60,751 bases of DNA, taken from an uncultured Eubacteriales bacterium (lineage in GTDB: Bacteria; Bacillota; Clostridia; Christensenellales; CAG-138). Positions within the stretch are counted from its first letter, which is position 1. Each line of letters begins with the position of its first letter. Shown here one piece after another: positions 7,830-15,927 of the stretch. Location of the stretch: NCBI GenBank assembly GCA_902761365.1, contig CACWJZ010000003.1, forward strand, positions 1 to 60,751, read 5' to 3'. The notes below the pieces were generated by a model, which was given only the letters and a program-made list of their open reading frames with translations, did not search any database and was not told the origin of the DNA. The translations under genes were made by a program, and so were the position numbers.

Positions 7830-8864
7830 ATGGGAAGCGAGAAACGAGCCCGCCGGGCGCTGCTCATCCTGGGCCTGGTGCTCCTATTCCTGTTCCTCCT
7901 CTCCTTCTCCCTGGGCCGATACGGGGTGCCGCCCCTCACCGTGGTGAAGATACTGGCCGCCCGGTTCGTGGAGCTGTTCGCGGGAAAGGGGGCCCTGCAG
8001 AGGACCTGGACGGAGCAGATGGAGATCGCCGTGGTGAACATCCGCCTGCCCCGGATCGTCATGGCCTGCCTGGTGGGCTGCGCCCTCTCCGCGGCGGGGG
8101 CCGCCTTTCAGGGGGTGTTCCACAACCCCATGGCCTCCCCGGACATCCTGGGGGCCTCCAGCGGGGCCGCCTTCGGGGCCGCCCTGGCCATATTGCTGGG
8201 GGCGTCCGCCCGGGGGATAACCCTGTCCGCCTTCGGCTTCGGCATCATCACTGTGGGCCTCGTGATGCTCGTCGCCCGGCGGGCGCCGGGGGCCCGGCTC
8301 ATCAACCTCATTTTAGCGGGCATCATGCTCTCCTCCCTCTTTAGCGCCGGCACCTCCTATATCAAGCTGGTGGCCGACCCCAGCAACCAGCTGCCTCAGA
8401 TCACCTACTGGCTCATGGGTTCCCTGTCCGGCACCCGGCTCGGGGACATTCCCCTGGCCTTTTTGCCCATGGCGGTGGGCCTCGTGCCCCTGTTTTTGCT
8501 CCGCTGGCAGCTGAATCTGCTGAGCCTGGGCGAAAGCGAAGCCAAGGCCCTGGGCGTGAACACGGGCCGGGTGCGGCTCATCCTGCTCCTTTCCGCCACC
8601 CTCGTCACCGCCGCCAGCGTGTCCTTCTCGGGCATGATCGGCTGGGTGGGCCTGGTGGTGCCCCACCTGTGCCGAAAGGTTTTGGGGAGCGATCACAGGT
8701 ATCTCATGCCCGGGAGCTTCCTCTGCGGGGCCGCCTTTCTGCTGCTGGTGGACGACGTGTCCCGGAACCTCCTGCCCGTGGAGATCCCCATCGGCATCTT
8801 GACCGCCCTGGTGGGCGCGCCCTTCTTCCTCTATCTTATCACCCGGAAGGAGGAAAAGCTGTGA
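7830..8864 (+). CDS. FecCD family ABC transporter permease (metal-chelate uptake)
   Basis: 344 residues with multiple hydrophobic segments, of FecCD/BtuC length. Diagnostic stretches are LLGASARGITLSAFGFG, GESEAKALGVNTGRVR, and GMIGWVGLVVPHLCRKVLGSDHR, the last being the conserved FecCD loop that meets the ATPase. It forms the membrane pore for siderophore, haem or corrinoid uptake. It opens an operon with an ATPase, a methyltransferase, a binding protein and a P-loop NTPase. A GGGAGG ribosome binding site precedes the ATG, and the stop overlaps the start of the ATPase gene. Confidence 0.93.
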   Translation: MGSEKRARRALLILGLVLLFLFLLSFSLGRYGVPPLTVVKILAARFVELFAGKGALQRTWTEQMEIAVVNIRLPRIVMACLVGCALSAAGAAFQGVFHNPMASPDILGASSGAAFGAALAILLGASARGITLSAFGFGIITVGLVMLVARRAPGARLINLILAGIMLSSLFSAGTSYIKLVADPSNQLPQITYWLMGSLSGTRLGDIPLAFLPMAVGLVPLFLLRWQLNLLSLGESEAKALGVNTGRVRLILLLSATLVTAASVSFSGMIGWVGLVVPHLCRKVLGSDHRYLMPGSFLCGAAFLLLVDDVSRNLLPVEIPIGILTALVGAPFFLYLITRKEEKL

Positions 8865-9631
8865 GTCTGACCGTCGAAAATCTGAGCTTCAGCTACGGCA
8901 GGCACGCCGTGCTCCAGGGGGTCTCCTTCGCCGCCCAGGCCGGGGAGCTGCTGGCCATTTTGGGCCCCAACGGCGTGGGCAAGACCACCCTCTTCAAGTG
9001 CGTCATGGGCCTTGCGCGTCGGTACACGGGCACCATCCGCGCCGACGGCGTGGACCTGGCCGCCCTCAGTCCCCGGGAACGGGCCCATCGGGTGGCCGCC
9101 ATCCCCCAGGCCCATCCCCTGTCCTTCCGGTACAGCGCCTTCGATATGGTCCTCATGGGCACCAGCCACGGCCTCTCGCCCTTCGCCGTCCCCGGGGAGA
9201 GGGAGAAGACGGCCGCACGAGACGCCATGGCGCGGGTGAACATCGCCCCTCTTGCGGACCGGCCCTTCGACCACCTGTCCGGCGGCGAGCAGCAGCTGGT
9301 GTTCATCGCCCGGGCCCTGTGCCAGCAGGCGAAGATCCTGCTGATGGACGAGCCCACGGCCAGCCTGGACTACGGGAACCGGCTCCTGGTGCTGGGCGTC
9401 GCCCGGGACCTCAGCCGGGCCGGGTACACGGTCCTTTTGTCCACCCATGACCCCCAGCACGCCCTGTGGTACGCGGATCGGGCCCTGGCGCTGCACGAAG
9501 GAAAGGTGTTGGCCCAAGGCGCGACCCGGGAGGTGGTCGTTCCTGACGTGCTGCAGCAACTCTACGGGCGGCCATTCGCTCTCCTGGAGACGGAGCAGGG
9601 CCCGGTGCTGGTGCCGAAGGAGGGGAACTGA
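8861..9631 (+). CDS. ABC transporter ATP-binding protein (FecE/BtuD type)
   Basis: 256 residues from the GTG at 8861, which overlaps the permease stop (GTGA) and follows AAGGAGG. Walker A GPNGVGKTT is at residues 35-43, the signature is LSGGEQQ, and Walker B is ILLMDEPTASLD, followed by the switch His in LSTHDPQHAL. It powers the FecCD permease at the inner face of the membrane. The last coding base overlaps the start of the methyltransferase (TGATG), so translation is coupled along the operon. The open frame can be read further upstream to 8669, but that segment overlaps the permease in another frame and is not family-like. Confidence 0.93.
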   Translation: MSLTVENLSFSYGRHAVLQGVSFAAQAGELLAILGPNGVGKTTLFKCVMGLARRYTGTIRADGVDLAALSPRERAHRVAAIPQAHPLSFRYSAFDMVLMGTSHGLSPFAVPGEREKTAARDAMARVNIAPLADRPFDHLSGGEQQLVFIARALCQQAKILLMDEPTASLDYGNRLLVLGVARDLSRAGYTVLLSTHDPQHALWYADRALALHEGKVLAQGATREVVVPDVLQQLYGRPFALLETEQGPVLVPKEGN

Positions 9632-10362
9632 TGTTCACCTGGACGGAGGAAAGCGCCGCCTTCTGGGCGGACAGCGCCGCATACACGAAAAGTTACGACC
9701 TTTTGGCGGAGAAGGCGGCGGCCCACCTGACCTCCGGCTGTACCCTCTTTGAGGGCGGCTGCGGCCTGGGGCATCTGTCGTTGGCCCTGGCGAAGCGGGG
9801 CTATGCCGTCACCGCCATGGACCTCTCCCCCCTGCCCCTGTGGTATCTCCGGGAGAGCGCGGAACGGGAGGTTGTATCGCTGACCGTTCGGCAGGGGGAC
9901 GCCTTTGCCCTGCCCCCAGCGGCGGTCTGGGACAGCGCCGTGTTCTGTTTCTTCGGCGGGGTCGATGAGATCCTCCGTTGGGCTCAGCTCCACTGCCGGG
10001 ACAGGCTTATTGTATTCAAAAAGAACTGGAGCACCCACCGCTTCACCCGAGATTCGGCGGCCATCCGCAAGTTCACCTATCCGCTGACGGTGGCGGCGCT
10101 CCGTCGCCGGGGCGTGCCCTTTTCCACCGAGGTCTTCGATGCGGACATGGGCCAGCCCTTCCGGAGCCTTTCGGACGCGGTCCGCTTCTTCCGGCTCTAC
10201 GACCCCGCAGGGGCCATGACCGAAGGGGAGGTCCGCGCCCGGCTCACCGAGACCGGGGACGCCGTCTTCCCCTACTACCTGAGCGCCATCCGGCCCGTGG
10301 GCATGATCGTCATCCGGGCCGAGGACATACATCAGCTGCCTATCCTGAAGGAGGAAACCTGA
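9631..10362 (+). CDS. Class I SAM-dependent methyltransferase in a metal-chelate ABC operon
   Basis: 243 residues. The SAM-binding motif I is TLFEGGCGLGHLSLALAKRG with motif II acidic residue in VTAMDLS, followed by VRQGDAFALPP. The acceptor substrate is unknown. It is wedged between the ATPase and binding-protein genes with overlapping or one-base spacing, so its dose is tied to the transporter. A role in modifying the imported or exported ligand, or in detoxifying a metal or metalloid, is inference only. The C-terminal half (KKNWSTHRFTRDSAAIRKFT) is not one I recognise from a named subfamily. Confidence 0.85.
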   Translation: MFTWTEESAAFWADSAAYTKSYDLLAEKAAAHLTSGCTLFEGGCGLGHLSLALAKRGYAVTAMDLSPLPLWYLRESAEREVVSLTVRQGDAFALPPAAVWDSAVFCFFGGVDEILRWAQLHCRDRLIVFKKNWSTHRFTRDSAAIRKFTYPLTVAALRRRGVPFSTEVFDADMGQPFRSLSDAVRFFRLYDPAGAMTEGEVRARLTETGDAVFPYYLSAIRPVGMIVIRAEDIHQLPILKEET

Positions 10363-10363
10363 C

Positions 10364-11437
10364 ATGAAGAAAACCCTTTCCCTGCTGCTAATACTGCTGA
10401 TGCTCTGCTGCCTGTGCCCGGCGGCCCTGGCCGAGGCCCCCGCCACCCGGACCTTCACCGACTCGGTGGGCCGGACGGTGGAGCTTCCGGTGGACCTCGG
10501 CAAGGTGGCCGTCAGCGGGCCCCTGGCACAGATCGTCCTCTTCGCCCTGTGCCCCGACAAGCTGGCGGGCATCGCCAGCGCCTGGGACAAAACGGCGGAG
10601 CAATACCTCAAAACCGAATACTATGATCTGCCCGTCCTGGGCCAGCTCTACGGCGGCAAGGGCGAGCTGAATTTAGAGACCCTGCTCGCCAGCGGGGCTC
10701 AGGCGGTCATCGACGTGGGCGAGCCCAAGAAGACCATCGTGGAGGACCTGGACGCCCTGCAGGCGCAGACCGGCATCCCCTTCGTCCACATCACCGCCAC
10801 CACCTCCGGGATGGGCGACGCCTACAGAAAGCTGGGCGAGCTGCTTAACATGCCCCAGGAAGCGGAGGCCCTGGCCGCCTACTGCGATAGGGTCTACGCC
10901 CGGACGGTGGAGATCGCCGCGTCCGTGGAGAAGAGGAACCTGCTGTACATCACCGGGGACCAGGGCCTGAACGTCATCGCCCGGGGGAGCTACCACGGGG
11001 AGATCATCGACCTTTTATGCAACAACCTGGCCGTGGTGGAGAGCCCGTCCAGCAAGGGCACGGGCAACGAGGTGGACATGGAGCAGATCTTGCTTTGGAA
11101 TCCGGACGTGATCCTCTTCGCCCCCGGCAGCATCTATGCCGACGTAGCGGACCGCCCCGAGTGGCAGGCCATCACCGCCATCCAAACCGGCGAATTCTAT
11201 GAGGTGCCCTTCGGTCCCTACAACTGGATGGGCTTCCCGCCCTCGGTCCAGCGGTACCTGGGCATGATGTGGATGGCGCAGCTCCTGTACCCCGATGTGG
11301 CTCAGTACGACCTCTACGGGGCGGTGCTGGAATACTTCCAGCTGTTCTACCACTGCGGCATCACCTTCGAGCAGTACGACGCCCTCATGGCCAACTCCAT
11401 CTGGGCCCAGATGGGCGGCGTGGCCCCCGCGGCCTGA
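10364..11437 (+). CDS. FepB/BtuF-type ABC substrate-binding protein
   Basis: 357 residues. The N-terminus MKKTLSLLLILLMLCC leads to a signal peptide ending near AALAEA; there are cysteines in the hydrophobic core but no clean lipobox. TRTFTDSVGRTVELPVD, then PLAQIVLFALCPDKLAGIASAW and later GTGNEVDMEQILLWNPDVIL match the periplasmic-binding-protein-like II (class III) family for iron-siderophore, haem or corrinoid ligands. It delivers ligand to the FecCD permease encoded three genes earlier. Start one base after the methyltransferase stop, with GAGGAAAC as ribosome binding site. Confidence 0.9.
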   Translation: MKKTLSLLLILLMLCCLCPAALAEAPATRTFTDSVGRTVELPVDLGKVAVSGPLAQIVLFALCPDKLAGIASAWDKTAEQYLKTEYYDLPVLGQLYGGKGELNLETLLASGAQAVIDVGEPKKTIVEDLDALQAQTGIPFVHITATTSGMGDAYRKLGELLNMPQEAEALAAYCDRVYARTVEIAASVEKRNLLYITGDQGLNVIARGSYHGEIIDLLCNNLAVVESPSSKGTGNEVDMEQILLWNPDVILFAPGSIYADVADRPEWQAITAIQTGEFYEVPFGPYNWMGFPPSVQRYLGMMWMAQLLYPDVAQYDLYGAVLEYFQLFYHCGITFEQYDALMANSIWAQMGGVAPAA

Positions 11438-11441
11438 AGCC

Positions 11442-11975
11442 ATGGCAGAGAAGCGCCACATCCTCCTATCCGGCGAGCGGGGCGTGGGCAAGAGCACGCT
11501 GATCGAACGGCTGCTGTCCGCCTCGACCCTGCCCCGCTATGGGTTCATCACCAAGATGCGCCCCGCCGGACCGGACGGGTTCCACCCCGTCTATATCCAC
11601 CCCGCCGGGCAGCCCCCCCACGAGCGGGTCTATGCGGATGCCAACTGCATCGGCACCTGCGACAGGCGGACCCACCGGCCCAACCTGGACGCCTTCAACA
11701 CCCTGGGGGTGCAGTATATCCGGGAAGCCCGGCCCGGCGGCATCCTCATCATGGACGAGCTGGGGTTCTTTGAATCGAAAGCGGATCGGTTCACCGCCGC
11801 GGTCCTGGAGGCGCTGGCGGGGGACATCCCCGTGCTCGCCGCCGTGAAGAGCCGCACGGACGTGCCCTTTCTAAATGCGGTCCGGGCCGCGCCTAAGGCG
11901 GAGGTGTTTTCCATCACCCCCGAGAACCGGGACGAGCTCTATCGGCTGCTTTTGCCTCGAATGGAAGCGCTGTAA
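11442..11975 (+). CDS. Nucleoside-triphosphatase, THEP1/NTPase_1 family
   Basis: 177 residues from the ATG at 11442, four bases after the binding-protein stop; a longer frame to 11295 overlaps that gene and is not family-like. Walker A GERGVGKST is at residues 10-18 and a Walker B with following glutamate is ILIMDELGFFES. The THEP1 family hydrolyses NTPs in vitro, with unknown cell role. As last gene of the metal-chelate operon it may act as a metallochaperone-like or regulatory GTPase/ATPase, but that is inference from context. A GC hairpin at 11995-12024 lies downstream. Confidence 0.85.
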   Translation: MAEKRHILLSGERGVGKSTLIERLLSASTLPRYGFITKMRPAGPDGFHPVYIHPAGQPPHERVYADANCIGTCDRRTHRPNLDAFNTLGVQYIREARPGGILIMDELGFFESKADRFTAAVLEALAGDIPVLAAVKSRTDVPFLNAVRAAPKAEVFSITPENRDELYRLLLPRMEAL

Positions 11976-11994
11976 TCATATATCCCACAACCCA

Positions 11995-12024
11995 AGCGGG
12001 ACTGTCTTGCGCGGCGGTCCCGCT
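11995..12024 (+). terminator. Hairpin at the end of the FecCD operon
   Basis: AGCGGGAC (11995-12002) pairs with GTCCCGCT (12017-12024). It ends the upstream operon by position but lacks a T tract and overlaps the promoter of the MFS gene, so it may instead affect that promoter. Confidence 0.45.
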
Positions 12025-12035
12025 CATGCTATACT
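12007..12035 (+). promoter_or_regulatory. Promoter of the MFS gene, probably giving a leaderless transcript
   Basis: TTGCGC (12007-12012), 17 bases, TATACT (12030-12035). Only six bases separate the -10 box from the ATG at 12042, so transcription would begin at or next to the start codon. No Shine-Dalgarno is visible before that ATG. Confidence 0.6.
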
Positions 12036-12041
12036 GCCGCC

Positions 12042-13292
12042 ATGGAACGAACGTCGAAGCAAAACTTGCCCTCCCTGTGGACCAGGGACTTCACCATCAT
12101 CACCATCGGCAGCGTCATCTCCATGTTCGGCAATGCCCTGGCGGGCTTTGCCATCAGCGTATTCGTGCTGGACTACACCGACAAGCCCTTCTACTATGCG
12201 GTGTTCGTGTTCCTCTACACCCTGCCCCAGCTGACGGCACCGCTCATCGCCGGACCCCTCATGGATCGGTTCAGCCGCCGCAGGACTATCTACAGTCTGG
12301 ACTTTCTCTCGGCGGGGCTGTACCTGCTGATTGCCCTCATTCTATATCTTGGGGAGCTGCCCTTCTGGCTGCTGGCGATGCTGACCCTCGTCATCGGCAC
12401 GGTGAACAGCACCTATCAGGTGGCCTATCAAAGCTTCTATCCCCTGCTCATCAGCGAGGGCAACTTCTCCCGGGCCTATTCCATCTCCGGCACGCTGGAA
12501 ACCTTCAGCGCCGTCATGGTTCCCGTCAGTTTGTTCCTCTACAAGCGCTTCGGCCTGATGCCCCTGCTGGTGGGGAACGGGCTGTGCTTCCTGGCGGCAG
12601 CCCTGTGTGAAATGCGCATCTCCGATGTGGAGAAGGAGAAGGGCCTGGGCATCGAGGGTGCCTACTCCCTGTCCGCCTATTGGGCCGACGCCAAGGAGGG
12701 CGTGCGGTATCTGTGGGGGGAGCGGGGTTTGTGCCTCATCGCCCTCTACTTCATATTCTCAGCCTTTGCGGGCGGCGCCGAGGGCGTCATCGTGCTGCCC
12801 TACTTCAAGGGCGCCTTTGAAAACGGGGAATGGATCTATATGACCGTCATGGTCTTCTCGGTCCTGGGCCGGGCTATGGGTGGGCTGCTGCAATACCGAA
12901 TCAAATACCCCGCCGCCATCAAGTATGCTCTGGCCCTGGGGATCTACTGCACCATCAACGTGCTGGAAGGCGGCTACCTGTTTTTGCCCCTGAACGGCAT
13001 GCGGATCTGCTGCTTCCTCATCGGCATTTTGGGCGTCACCTCCTACACCATCCGCTCCTCCGCCACCCAGTCCTATGTGCCCCACGAAAAGAAGGGCCGG
13101 TTCAACGGGGCCTTTCTCATGCTGACCACCACCGGCTCCCTGCTGGGTGAAGCGCTGGCGGGGGCATGCACCGCGTTTATGCCCATGCGTACAATCCTGG
13201 CTGTCTTCATGGGGGTCACCCTCCTGGCCGGGATCGTCATCATCGGCGGCGGGAAGCGGCATGTAAAGCCTTTGTATAATAGAGAAGCTTGA
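12042..13292 (+). CDS. MFS transporter
   Basis: 416 residues with about twelve hydrophobic segments. The loop after the second segment, AGPLMDRFSRRRTIY, is the MFS motif A in the form seen in MFS_3/enterobactin-exporter-like and macrolide-efflux-like proteins. These are proton-coupled exporters; the substrate here is unknown. The start at 12042 has no ribosome binding site and a promoter immediately before it. It follows the metal-chelate operon in the same direction, and export of a related ligand is possible but unproven. Ends at a strong terminator. Confidence 0.88.
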   Translation: MERTSKQNLPSLWTRDFTIITIGSVISMFGNALAGFAISVFVLDYTDKPFYYAVFVFLYTLPQLTAPLIAGPLMDRFSRRRTIYSLDFLSAGLYLLIALILYLGELPFWLLAMLTLVIGTVNSTYQVAYQSFYPLLISEGNFSRAYSISGTLETFSAVMVPVSLFLYKRFGLMPLLVGNGLCFLAAALCEMRISDVEKEKGLGIEGAYSLSAYWADAKEGVRYLWGERGLCLIALYFIFSAFAGGAEGVIVLPYFKGAFENGEWIYMTVMVFSVLGRAMGGLLQYRIKYPAAIKYALALGIYCTINVLEGGYLFLPLNGMRICCFLIGILGVTSYTIRSSATQSYVPHEKKGRFNGAFLMLTTTGSLLGEALAGACTAFMPMRTILAVFMGVTLLAGIVIIGGGKRHVKPLYNREA

Positions 13293-13297
13293 TTTTT

Positions 13298-13385
13298 CGC
13301 CGCTTTTTCTTTTCAGTGAAAAGAAAAAGCGGCGGAAAAAGAAAAGCTTAAGAAGAATTATTGTAATTCTCGCTTAAGCTTTTTA
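13298..13385 (+). terminator. Double hairpin terminator after the MFS gene
   Basis: First hairpin: 17-base arms at 13298-13314 and 13318-13334, carrying CTTTTTCTTTTC. Second hairpin: arms containing AAAAGCTTAAG (13342-13352) and CTTAAGCTTTT (13374-13384) with a T tract after. The second fits a Rho-independent terminator. Hairpins of the first kind recur at 15886, 26407 and 26518 and look like a repeat family. Confidence 0.7.
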
Positions 13386-13425
13386 TCTTCTTAAAGTTCT
13401 TTGGCTGCACCTTTCTTTCAAGAAA

Positions 13426-13529
13426 GGGTGCGAAGCTGAGCGCTGCCTGTGGCAGATACAGCGAGGCACAGCACGGGCAAAACAACGAGAAACCAAACAA
13501 AGTGCAGGTTTCGACTATGTTTTGCACCC
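13426..13529 (-). repeat. 104-bp dispersed repeat, copy 1 (inverted relative to copy 2)
   Basis: Read on the minus strand this segment matches 30632-30735: both begin GGGxGCAAAACATAGTCG, contain TTGTTTTGCCCGTGCTG and GCCTCGCTG, and end in GCAGCGCTC then CGCACC. Only the stretch of about 30 bases in the middle differs. It encodes nothing evident and carries its own partial inverted repeat (GCAAAACA / TGTTTTGC). Confidence 0.75.
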
Positions 13530-13539
13530 GGTCAGTGCT

Positions 13540-14418
13540 TTATTTGATTCCTTTCAAAAAATCCTCCACTTCCCTTCTGATCGGTATGGAAGGCGCGGCG
13601 CCTTGCTTTTGGACGGCCAGGGCCGAGGCCGCGGACGCGAGGCGCAGGGCGTCGGCATAGGGAAGGTTTTCGGCCAGGGCGGCGGCGTAGTAACCCAGGA
13701 AGCAGTCCCCGGCGGCGGTGGTGTCCACGGCCTTGACCGGGAAGGCGGGCTGGAAGAGGCGCTCCGACCCGGTCCAGAGGGTCGCGCCCCGGCTGCCCTG
13801 GGTCAGTAAAATCTTTTGGCGGGGGTACGCGGCCCGCAGGGCGTCCATGTCCCCACCGAGGGCCCGGCCCTCGCCCTCGTTGACGATCAGCGTGTCGAGC
13901 AGGTGCAGCGGCAGCTCCTTCACCGCCGCCTCCATGGGCGCGGGGTTGAAGAGGACGCGCAAGCCCTTCTCCGCGGCTCGGCGGATGATGGCGTCCAGGC
14001 CATTGATCTCGTTCTGCAGCAGCAGGATGTCGCCCGCGTCCACCTTGGCGAGGGCAGCCTCCACGGTCTCGGGGCTCACGGCCCGGTTCGCCCCGCCCAG
14101 GATGATGATGGAGTTCTCCCCCTGGGGATTGACCTCGATGATGGCGTGGCCCGTGGGCACGTCCACCCGGCTGACCGCCGACACGTCCGCCCCGGCGTCC
14201 CGCAAAAGGTCCAGGAGCATGTCCCCGTCCGCGCCCACCGCGCCGCCGTGGAAGACCTGCGCCCCGGCCCGGGCCGCGGCCACGGTCTGGTTGAGGCCCT
14301 TGCCGCCGGCGAACACGTCCCGGCGCGTTGCCAGCAGGGTCTCCCCCGCCGCCACGAAATGGGGCACCGCGTACACATAGTCCAGGTTCAGCGAACCGAT
14401 GTTCAAGATCTTCGCCAT
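13540..14418 (-). CDS. rbsK: Ribokinase (PfkB family)
   Basis: 292 residues. The PfkB signatures are present: GGKGLNQTVAAARAG near residues 38-52 and DTTAAGDCFLGYYAAAL near 230-246, with the anion-hole and catalytic Asp in AAGD. GENSIIILGGANRAV is typical of ribokinase rather than fructokinase. It phosphorylates D-ribose to ribose 5-phosphate in the cytoplasm. The gene stands alone, with no ribose transporter or RbsD nearby. Start chosen at the ATG at 14418 before KILNIGSLNLDYVY; a CAGGAGGACGCT ribosome binding site precedes it. Confidence 0.87.
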   Translation of the reverse strand: MAKILNIGSLNLDYVYAVPHFVAAGETLLATRRDVFAGGKGLNQTVAAARAGAQVFHGGAVGADGDMLLDLLRDAGADVSAVSRVDVPTGHAIIEVNPQGENSIIILGGANRAVSPETVEAALAKVDAGDILLLQNEINGLDAIIRRAAEKGLRVLFNPAPMEAAVKELPLHLLDTLIVNEGEGRALGGDMDALRAAYPRQKILLTQGSRGATLWTGSERLFQPAFPVKAVDTTAAGDCFLGYYAAALAENLPYADALRLASAASALAVQKQGAAPSIPIRREVEDFLKGIK

Positions 14419-14551
14419 AGCGTCCTCCTGTAAAACGTCTTATAAGCACTCTGTCCGGCTATAAACCCTTTCTCATCGCCACGGGCCAGGCAAAGCGCGG
14501 TGTAGCCGCGCGCACTCAACCAGCGCAGGAAGAACGCGCGGCTTCTATTAT

Positions 14552-14687
14552 GTGAGATTCAGCGACATGCGCGGTGAATCTCACTCCTCGCAGGGCCCGC
14601 CGCCCGGTACGCCGCAGGCGTATAGGCGGACTCTGAGAGCGCAGCGAAGGCGGAGCCTCAGGCTGACGAATCCGAAGGGTTCGTCAG
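14552..14687. repeat. Two hairpins in the gap before the P-loop/CYTH gene end
   Basis: GTGAGATTC (14552-14560) pairs with GAATCTCAC (14576-14584), and CTGACGAA (14663-14670) pairs with TTCGTCAG (14680-14687). They lie in a 275-base gap between the stop of the P-loop/CYTH gene and the start of ribokinase, both on the minus strand. The second is seven bases after the upstream stop and may be a weak terminator; neither has a T tract. Confidence 0.45.
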
Positions 14688-14693
14688 TCTGAA

Positions 14694-15803
14694 TCACAGG
14701 CGGGCCATCTCGTGGTTGTCATACGCGGGATTGTCCGTCACTTCACGAATGACGTGCAGGTTCTCGGGGATATGGACCTCCGCGTCGGGATCGGAGAGCT
14801 CGACCTGGAGCATGGCCACGTCCTTCCAGGTGGGGTACAGGTCCACCTCGAAGGACTGCACGTCGTCCACCAGGCAGTACCGGGTCTTGCGGATGGGCCG
14901 GCAGGCGGGGTCCGCCTCCATGAGCAGGCTGAAGTATTCCTCCTGGCTGAGCCGCTCCTCCACCTCCATGCGGCCGCCGTCGGGGGCGTCCCGCTGGGTG
15001 GTCTTGTAGTAGATATAGCTGCCGCCGGTGCCTCGCATGCAGATGCGGCGCTCCTCGTCCCGGTAGGGGGTGAGATAGGTTTGGATGATCTCCACCCGCT
15101 GGCAGTTGGGGTTGTTGTTGAGCCAGTTGAGGTCCGGGTACTTGATGAGATACCGCCGGGCGTGCTCCATGGGCTCCGGCTCGCCCAAGGCTGCCATGAC
15201 CTCCTTGAGGAGCCGCAGCATCTTCCCGTTGAAGTCGGTGGAGTTGTCGATGATCCTCAAATGCGGATGCCCCGCCCAGGCCGCCAGGGTCTTCTCGTCC
15301 AGGTCGATGGCCTCCTCGGGGGTCTCTGTGCGGGCGGTGTTGTTGGCGGTGGTGTAGAAGGGCAGGGCCCCCTTGGCCGCCGTCACCAGGTGGAAGACGG
15401 CGTCGTACTTGTCCCGGAAGCTGACCTCGTCCTGCTCCAGCTCCTTGAGGATGGCGGCGAACTCCTCCGGCGTCATGTAGGGCTTGTCGTCCATGGACCC
15501 CCTATCGTGGACGATGACCACGTTGTCGTTGGCCAACGCCTCCGCCGCCCGGCGGTAGAGCCGCTCCCGCTCCAACTGGTAGCGGACCTGGATGCGCTGG
15601 AAGGCGAAGTTGTCCTTGCAGTTGTAGCTGGAGATGCCGCCGTTAGCGAGCTCGGTGAAGGTCTCCGTCAAGAAGATGACTGCGTAGCCCGCGCTGCTGA
15701 GGGCGTTCTGCAGCCAGCTCATGGCCGTGGTCTTGCCGCCGCAGGGGCCGCCGGTGATGACGATGGTCCGAATCTTCTTATGCCCGTTGGTGGGTGCGCT
15801 CAT
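14694..15803 (-). CDS. P-loop kinase-like / CYTH domain fusion protein
   Basis: 369 residues. The N-terminal 200 residues are an AAA_28-type P-loop domain with Walker A GGPCGGKTT at residues 18-26, a lid-like RGSMDDKPYMTPEEF, and VIVHDRG as probable Walker B. The C-terminal part (QRVEIIQTYLTP from about residue 227, then RRICMRGTGGSYIYYKTTQR, RMEVEERLSQEEYFSLL, and RKTRYCLVDDVQSFEVDLYP) has the alternating charged strands of a CYTH/triphosphate tunnel domain, which binds triphosphates and Mg2+. Plant TTM1/TTM2 proteins have a similar kinase-CYTH order. The substrate is unknown. It is a single-gene unit. Confidence 0.82.
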   Translation of the reverse strand: MSAPTNGHKKIRTIVITGGPCGGKTTAMSWLQNALSSAGYAVIFLTETFTELANGGISSYNCKDNFAFQRIQVRYQLERERLYRRAAEALANDNVVIVHDRGSMDDKPYMTPEEFAAILKELEQDEVSFRDKYDAVFHLVTAAKGALPFYTTANNTARTETPEEAIDLDEKTLAAWAGHPHLRIIDNSTDFNGKMLRLLKEVMAALGEPEPMEHARRYLIKYPDLNWLNNNPNCQRVEIIQTYLTPYRDEERRICMRGTGGSYIYYKTTQRDAPDGGRMEVEERLSQEEYFSLLMEADPACRPIRKTRYCLVDDVQSFEVDLYPTWKDVAMLQVELSDPDAEVHIPENLHVIREVTDNPAYDNHEMARL

Positions 15804-15824
15804 GTTGCCCCTCCTGTCCGTATA

Positions 15825-15841
15825 GGTATAATTAGTATACC
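15825..15841. promoter_or_regulatory. Palindrome before the P-loop/CYTH gene
   Basis: GGTATA and TATACC arms flank a five-base centre, about 22 bases upstream of the gene start. On the minus strand it includes TATACT, a possible -10 box, so it could be an operator overlapping the promoter. Confidence 0.4.
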
Positions 15842-15885
15842 AGACTCAAAGAAAAAAAGCTATAGAAAAAGGAAAGAATACAAAA

Positions 15886-15915
15886 AGCGCCTTTTCTCCG
15901 AAAAGAAAAGGCGCT
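15886..15915 (-). terminator. Rho-independent terminator of the PAP2 gene
   Basis: On the minus strand AGCGCCTTTTCT pairs with GGAGAAAAGGCGCT and is followed by TTTTTG, 12 bases after the PAP2 stop. Confidence 0.8.
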
Positions 15916-15927
15916 GCCAAAGGAACC

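Noticed and set aside
8669-8860. N-terminal extension of the FecE-like ATPase
   Set aside because: The stretch lies inside the permease gene in a different frame; the GTG at 8861 with AAGGAGG is the natural start.
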